Of a DNA stretch of 6,467 bases, positions 1 to 4,800 are shown one piece after another. The DNA comes from a bacterium. Lineage in GTDB: Bacteria > AUK180 > JAQVHJ01. Position 1 is the first letter of the stretch. Every line of letters starts with the position of its first letter. Position numbers and translations under genes: made by a program. Below the pieces are notes generated by a model that saw nothing but the letters and a program-made list of their open reading frames with translations, was not told where the DNA came from and did not search any database. Location of the stretch: the NCBI GenBank assembly GCA_028696285.1, contig JAQVHJ010000144.1:1-6467 (forward strand), in the 5' to 3' direction.

Positions 1-1799
1 GAAAGACAGGGAAATATCACCTGGGAATAGACGACCTGCATAAGGCAATATCCATTGACACGAATGTAAATGAAGCATACTGGCTCCTGGCTGATTACTA
101 TGTTAAATCAGAGAAGGTTGAAGACGGGCTGGCTTATTTCACAGAACTCCTTTCTAAAACTCAGACAAATCCTTATATCTATTTAAACCGTGGACAATTA
201 CTGTATTACTCCGGTGAAATGGAAAAGGCAATTTCGGACTTTGAGAAATCCACAGAGCTTGATCCGAAATTTAAATACGGGTACACCGCCCAAGGCGCGG
301 TTCATATTGCGAATAAGGATTGGGATAACGCCGAATCTGTCCTATTAAAGGCAATTGAGATTGACAAGCAGTATCCCGAACCGTATTTATACCTTTCATT
401 GGTCTACAAGGAAAAAGGAGACGAAGCAAAGAGCGACGAATACAGGGGCAAAGCAATTAAACTAAAACCGGCTCTTGAACTTGTTGACCTTTCCGAATCC
501 TTAATCCTGCGCGGTAAGAAGGTCTCCGTAAAATTCATGACTACAACCCTTGACCTTGTTTACATCCGTCTCCTCACTATGGAACAGCGCGACCTTCTCA
601 ACCTTCCTGATAAACATTTTATCCCTAACCTTGGCGTGGGATCCACGACAATTGAAGAAACAAACTGGTTCACTATCAAGTTTGAACCTGAACTCGATTA
701 CAAGAATTTTGGAATGCAGTTATCTTTCCGTTACCTTTTAAACGAAGACGGTGATGTCAGGAAGGAAGAACTTGACCATCACAAGATCATTCAGCGTTTG
801 CGCTTAGGCCGCGAATATGGCCCCATCATGGCATATATCGGGAATATTGAAGATGTCAGTATTGGTTATGGTTTTATCGTAAGGGGTTACATGAACAGGT
901 TATCCGAAGATGAACAGAGGATCGGCGGGAGATTCATTCTCCAGACAAAACGCGGGACAATCGGTTTTGAAAGTTTGGTAAATGACCTTGAAGACCCGAC
1001 ATTCTATGCAGGGCGGTTCTACTTCGGGAAATTCGGAAGACGCAGCAATTCATTCCTCCAGCGTTTTGAACTGGGAATGACCATTGCAACGGACACGGAT
1101 CCTGACCTGAATCCTGAAACGACCGATTCCCTCACTGTTGCAGGCGGAGATATATTAATGTATCTCGGTTCAAGGAACATGTTCTCCTTTGCATTATTCG
1201 GTGAAGGCGCGCAGATCCAGGATTACGGCAGCGGATTCATTTCAGGTTTATTAATGATAGTCGGGTCGATTGACAGGAATGCAACTAAATTCCAGGTCTT
1301 CGGTGGCATGATCAACAGGGGAGAAGAATTTGAACCTGCGATCTTCGATACATTCTATGAAAGTGAGAAATACTGGCTGTCAGAGAATTCAACCACCAAC
1401 ACCACGGTCTTCCTGATCAATACCACTTCTGAACAGGAGACTGGACAGTTCTACCTCGCAAGTTTCAACTGGAGACGTTTCTTCCAGACTAACCTTGAAT
1501 TTCAGAGTTTCCCGAGTAAAGAGAGTGGCGGAACTTTTTCTGTTAAAATGATGACACTGGATGAAGCGCCTTTTGAACTTTATGCGATATATATAAGGAA
1601 TAAAATAGATTCACTCGGTGAGGTTGACTGGAATGAAAACTTCAATACTTATACACAGGCATACCTCGCGATTCCATTCCTTAGATATTTTAAATTCTTC
1701 GTTGATTATAAAAAGACGTATAACTGGGACGATACCATAAATGACTATATCAAGGAAGAAAGAACCGAACCGAATGTCGTATTCACATATAAATTCTGA
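1..1799 (+). CDS. TPR-domain outer-membrane beta-barrel-like protein, 5' end cut by window
   Basis: The reading frame is open from base 3 to a TGA at 1797-1799, giving 598 residues in the window; the true start lies upstream. The ATG at 219 (residue 73 here) is not a credible start, because it falls inside a TPR and clear TPR sequence precedes it. Residues 1-157 are TPRs with about 34-residue spacing. Residues 171-598 are rich in alternating polar/hydrophobic strands, with Gly and aromatic residues and acidic loops, and end in VVFTYKF. A terminal Phe preceded by alternating hydrophobics is the usual C-terminal signal of outer-membrane barrels. There is no cysteine in the visible protein, which fits an exported protein. 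The likely role is an outer-membrane barrel with a periplasmic TPR arm for protein-protein contacts; substrate and partner are unknown. The signal peptide, if any, is outside the window. The next gene follows after 12 bases, probably in the same operon. I do not recognise a named family for the barrel. Confidence 0.85.
   Translation, partial: KTGKYHLGIDDLHKAISIDTNVNEAYWLLADYYVKSEKVEDGLAYFTELLSKTQTNPYIYLNRGQLLYYSGEMEKAISDFEKSTELDPKFKYGYTAQGAVHIANKDWDNAESVLLKAIEIDKQYPEPYLYLSLVYKEKGDEAKSDEYRGKAIKLKPALELVDLSESLILRGKKVSVKFMTTTLDLVYIRLLTMEQRDLLNLPDKHFIPNLGVGSTTIEETNWFTIKFEPELDYKNFGMQLSFRYLLNEDGDVRKEELDHHKIIQRLRLGREYGPIMAYIGNIEDVSIGYGFIVRGYMNRLSEDEQRIGGRFILQTKRGTIGFESLVNDLEDPTFYAGRFYFGKFGRRSNSFLQRFELGMTIATDTDPDLNPETTDSLTVAGGDILMYLGSRNMFSFALFGEGAQIQDYGSGFISGLLMIVGSIDRNATKFQVFGGMINRGEEFEPAIFDTFYESEKYWLSENSTTNTTVFLINTTSEQETGQFYLASFNWRRFFQTNLEFQSFPSKESGGTFSVKMMTLDEAPFELYAIYIRNKIDSLGEVDWNENFNTYTQAYLAIPFLRYFKFFVDYKKTYNWDDTINDYIKEERTEPNVVFTYKF
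3..473 (+). other. TPR array in the N-terminal part of the first gene
   Basis: Visible residues 1-157 form the end of one TPR and then four more of about 34 residues, starting near residues 22, 57, 90 and 124. The typical pattern is seen: a first helix with large/small hydrophobics (for example LNRGQLLYYSGEMEKAISDF), a Gly or small residue at the turn, Ala near position 20 of the repeat, and a closing Asp-Pro or similar (ELDPKF). TPRs are protein-binding scaffolds, so this part is probably the periplasmic interaction arm of the barrel. More repeats probably lie upstream of the window. Confidence 0.85.
513..1796 (+). other. predicted outer-membrane beta-barrel domain of the first gene
   Basis: Visible residues 171-598 (about 428) show many candidate amphipathic strands, such as FTIKFEPEL, GMQLSFRYLL, GGRFILQT, YAGRFYFGKFG and MFSFALFGEGA. 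They are separated by loops rich in Asp, Glu, Asn and Gly; one loop near residue 460 is rich in Asn and Thr. A Gly/aromatic motif, SIGYGFIVRGYMN (residues 286-298), stands out as possibly conserved. The last residue is Phe. The length would suit a barrel of perhaps 16-22 strands, but I have not counted strands rigorously. It could alternatively be a soluble beta-rich domain; the C-terminal Phe and absence of Cys favour a barrel. Confidence 0.6.
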
Positions 1800-1814
1800 T
1801 TTTAGATTAAAATG
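1800..1814 (+). promoter_or_regulatory. 12-base intergenic gap and start region without a Shine-Dalgarno sequence
   Basis: Between the TGA ending at 1799 and the ATG at 1812 lie only 12 bases, TTTTAGATTAAA. They contain no GGAG/AGGA-like element at a useful distance. The bases just before the ATG are A-rich, the pattern common in Bacteroidota and relatives, where A residues near the start replace the Shine-Dalgarno pairing. There is no room for a terminator, and I saw no promoter in the gap, so the two genes are probably co-transcribed. Choice of this ATG is settled by the lipoprotein signal that begins immediately after it. Confidence 0.6.
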
Positions 1815-1877
1815 AAAAAATATCTATCATGGCGGTTTTTAATCTTTTCTATTTTTATACTTCTTCTTTCCGGGTGT
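1812..1877 (+). other. lipoprotein signal peptide with lipobox
   Basis: The N terminus reads MKKYLSWRF, giving a positively charged n-region (Lys2, Lys3, Arg8). A hydrophobic core of Leu, Ile and Phe runs from residue 9 to 19. The lipobox is Leu19-Ser20-Gly21-Cys22, with the Cys codon at 1875-1877. This matches the signal peptidase II consensus, predicting lipidation of Cys22. The residue after Cys is Ser, not Asp, so by the enterobacterial rule the protein would move to the outer membrane. The acidic surface-export signal of some Bacteroidota lipoproteins is not seen after the Cys (SGPKGPKK instead), so a periplasm-facing location is more likely. Confidence 0.9.
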
Positions 1878-4800
1878 TCGGGGCCGAAGGGACCGAAAAA
1901 ACACGGTGAGCTTGAAAAGAAGAATACCCACCAGATAATTGCGCGTGTCATTGATGTTAAACCTGCGGAAAAATTAATCGTCATTGACCGCGGAAAGAAC
2001 GACTACTTCAATAAAATTGAAAAGAAGGTTAAGGTACTTAAGAACCTCGAAGGTGAGAAAAACAGCGTAAATATTGACTGGCACGGTATTGCCGCAACGG
2101 GAAATATTTTCAAGGTCTACACATCCACAAGTACTATCCGCCTTGAAACGGTACTTTCCGAGCCTAATGTAAATGACATTATAACTGCTGAAATAGATAT
2201 AGAACCGCCAAGCTTTGACTCTCCCCTATTCTCTTTATGGCTGAATGATATTAACTTTCAAGATATTTCGCGTGAAAAGAAATTCATATCGACAGATATT
2301 GTTTTTTCCGATAATCATGAACAGGAATATAAAACAATGATTTCTGCCATGATCGCGGACCTGCATAGTACTGCTATTGAATTTGAAGAGATGGTCACGT
2401 CTAATTTTGTTGAAGGGGGAAAGTTCGACGGGATGTCGTATAAAGAGGCGATCTTTTCAACAACAGAAACCGACATTGAAAATTTCCTGAATTTTGTCAA
2501 GTATTATCCCGGGAAATATATTTCTCAAACATGGAACTTGAATGATGTCTACATGACTTGGGTAATCAGCGAGACACCGGATGCAAAGGAAGATATACTC
2601 CGTGAAAAGGCTGCGCCGTATTTGAAAACAGCAAGAGAACACCTTGCAAAATCCGAGACGGACCAAAGCGAAGAAGCTATCAAGGAAGCAATGAAGGTCT
2701 TCCCGAATTCTCAGGATGCAAAGGATTTAATGCAGAAGATTCAGGAGTTTAATGATCTCAAGAAATTATCTCAGGAGAATCCGGAAAACTTGAATATTAT
2801 CTTCAGGCTGGGAGAACTGTACTATGACTTCGGAGATTATGATAATGCTGTTTCTCAATTCAAGATTCTTACTGAAAAGGATTTTAAAAAAGGCATCGTC
2901 CTCTTCAGAATCGGTAAATGCTATTTTCAGAAGGAAGAATATGACCTCGCAGTAGATAATTTCAGGCAGGCAAAATCCGCAGACCCTTCTCTTGATTATT
3001 TAGATAAGTGGATCCGTATTTCAGAATCGTATAAAAAAATTAAATCCGATATTAAATATAAATCTGAAAGTTATTTCGCAATTGCAAAAATCTTCTTTGA
3101 TGATGAGGTTTTTGACAGTTCAAGTTACTATTACAATTTAGGCCTGGAGATTGACCCTACGAATCTTGAAGCTATTACAACTATTCAGAAGATAAAAAAA
3201 ATCACCGATGCTTATCAGAATCTTGACTGGGCAAGAGAAATGCTTACTCAGGATCTTGACCTTGAAAGAGGAATGAATTATATTACCAAAGCTCTCGAGA
3301 TCATGCGGGAAGTAAATTATGAAAAGGGTATTATAAAAGTACTTGATGAAGCCGGGGATATGTTTGAAGATTTGGGAAACATGTATCTTGCAATAGAATT
3401 CTATCAGCAGCTTGTCAATGAATTCCCCGATACCCCCGAAGGATATATCGGGATGTCTTCGAGTTACACACTTCTGCTTGATTTTGAAAATTCGATAAAG
3501 GAAGCTGATAAGGGCCTCGCTAAGTTTCCGGAGAATGTCACTCTTAATAACATGAAGGGATTTGCATTACGGCGCTTAAGCAGGTTTGAGGAAGCTATCC
3601 CGTATCTACAGAAGGCAAAGGAGAATGACAAGACTTTCTACGCTCCTGTAGAGTCATTATTCTTCTGTTATGTAAATCAAAAAAGGTATGATGACGCACA
3701 AAATATTCTTGATTACTTAAAAGAGAATTTTAAGGATGAAAGCAGTCCGAATATATATGGGGCGAGTTTGGAGAAAATCCTCGAACTTAAGGATAAACAA
3801 GGCCGGACAAACGAAGATAATATTCATTTACTGATGGCATATTACCATATAGATGCATATTCAGAAGTCATCAAGATCGGGAATACAATTAAATTTAACA
3901 ATAATGAAAAGGAATTTGAATATATTAAGAATGAAGTTATCGGCAAGTCGTATTATTTCATCCTTGATTTTAAAAATGCAATTGAATATTTTAAGAAGGC
4001 TCAAAGACTGTTCCCTTCTTCCAATCTCAATAATTTTGAGAAGTATACAGATGCCCTGTTATCCGTTAACGATAACGAAAAAGCGCACAGGTATTTTATT
4101 GATTCTGAATTGGCCGAAGGTAATTACTTCAATGCATATACCTTCACTCTTTATCTCCCCGAGTCGAAGGAAAAAGAACAATTGGTCTCCCGGATAAAAA
4201 CAGGCCTGGACGGCGAGAGATTCTATAAGCAGGGGGAGCGTTTCCTGAACTTGTATAAATTCGATGATGCATTTGAATACTTCAGGAAAGCCGAGAAGAT
4301 CTTCACAGATATTAATGATAACTATTCCCTGATTAATACATTGCTCCAGCTCTTTTATTTGAAGCTGAGAAAATCTGAGATTGAAGAAGCAAGGAATTAC
4401 CTGGGTAAGATTGATTACATCTATGCAAAATATCCGAATCCTGACCAGGAACGGATGGTCCGCAATGCACGCATGAAATTATACCTGAATTACGGGAAGT
4501 TTAATCTTGCCCTGGAAGAACAGAATAAACTCCTCCGAATGGATGAGTATTTTTTTAATCTATATGACCTTAACCTGACTTATTCAGAGATTGCAAATAT
4601 TTATTACAGTTCCGGGGATAATACTAATGCGGTCAAGTATTTTGACCTGACGATAAAGTTTTCGGAACTGCATAATAATTATAACCTGATCACAATGACA
4701 TGCAAGAACCTGACCTGGATCTATGCAAGAAAGGGTGAATTTGAAAAAGCGAAGGAATACCTTGATAAGGCTTTTACTTATTTCAAGAAAGGTATTTATA

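Noticed and set aside
219..221. ATG as the start of the first gene
   Set aside because: The same frame is open back to the window edge and encodes two more recognisable TPRs upstream, so this Met is internal to a repeat.
1855..1920. G/C-rich patch that might be a terminator hairpin after the first gene
   Set aside because: No inverted repeat with a T tract could be formed, and the patch encodes the lipobox and the residues after it.
1802..1984. A 60-codon minus-strand open frame over the intergenic gap and lipoprotein signal
   Set aside because: It is opposite to a well-supported signal peptide, has no start context, and is Phe/Ser-rich from reading the reverse of Lys/Glu codons.
3853..4197. 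A 114-codon open frame on the + strand inside the lipoprotein gene
   Set aside because: It lies in another frame of a long continuous TPR coding region. Its translation is low in Gly and Ala, rich in Ser, Ile and Arg, and shows no domain pattern, so it is a shadow.
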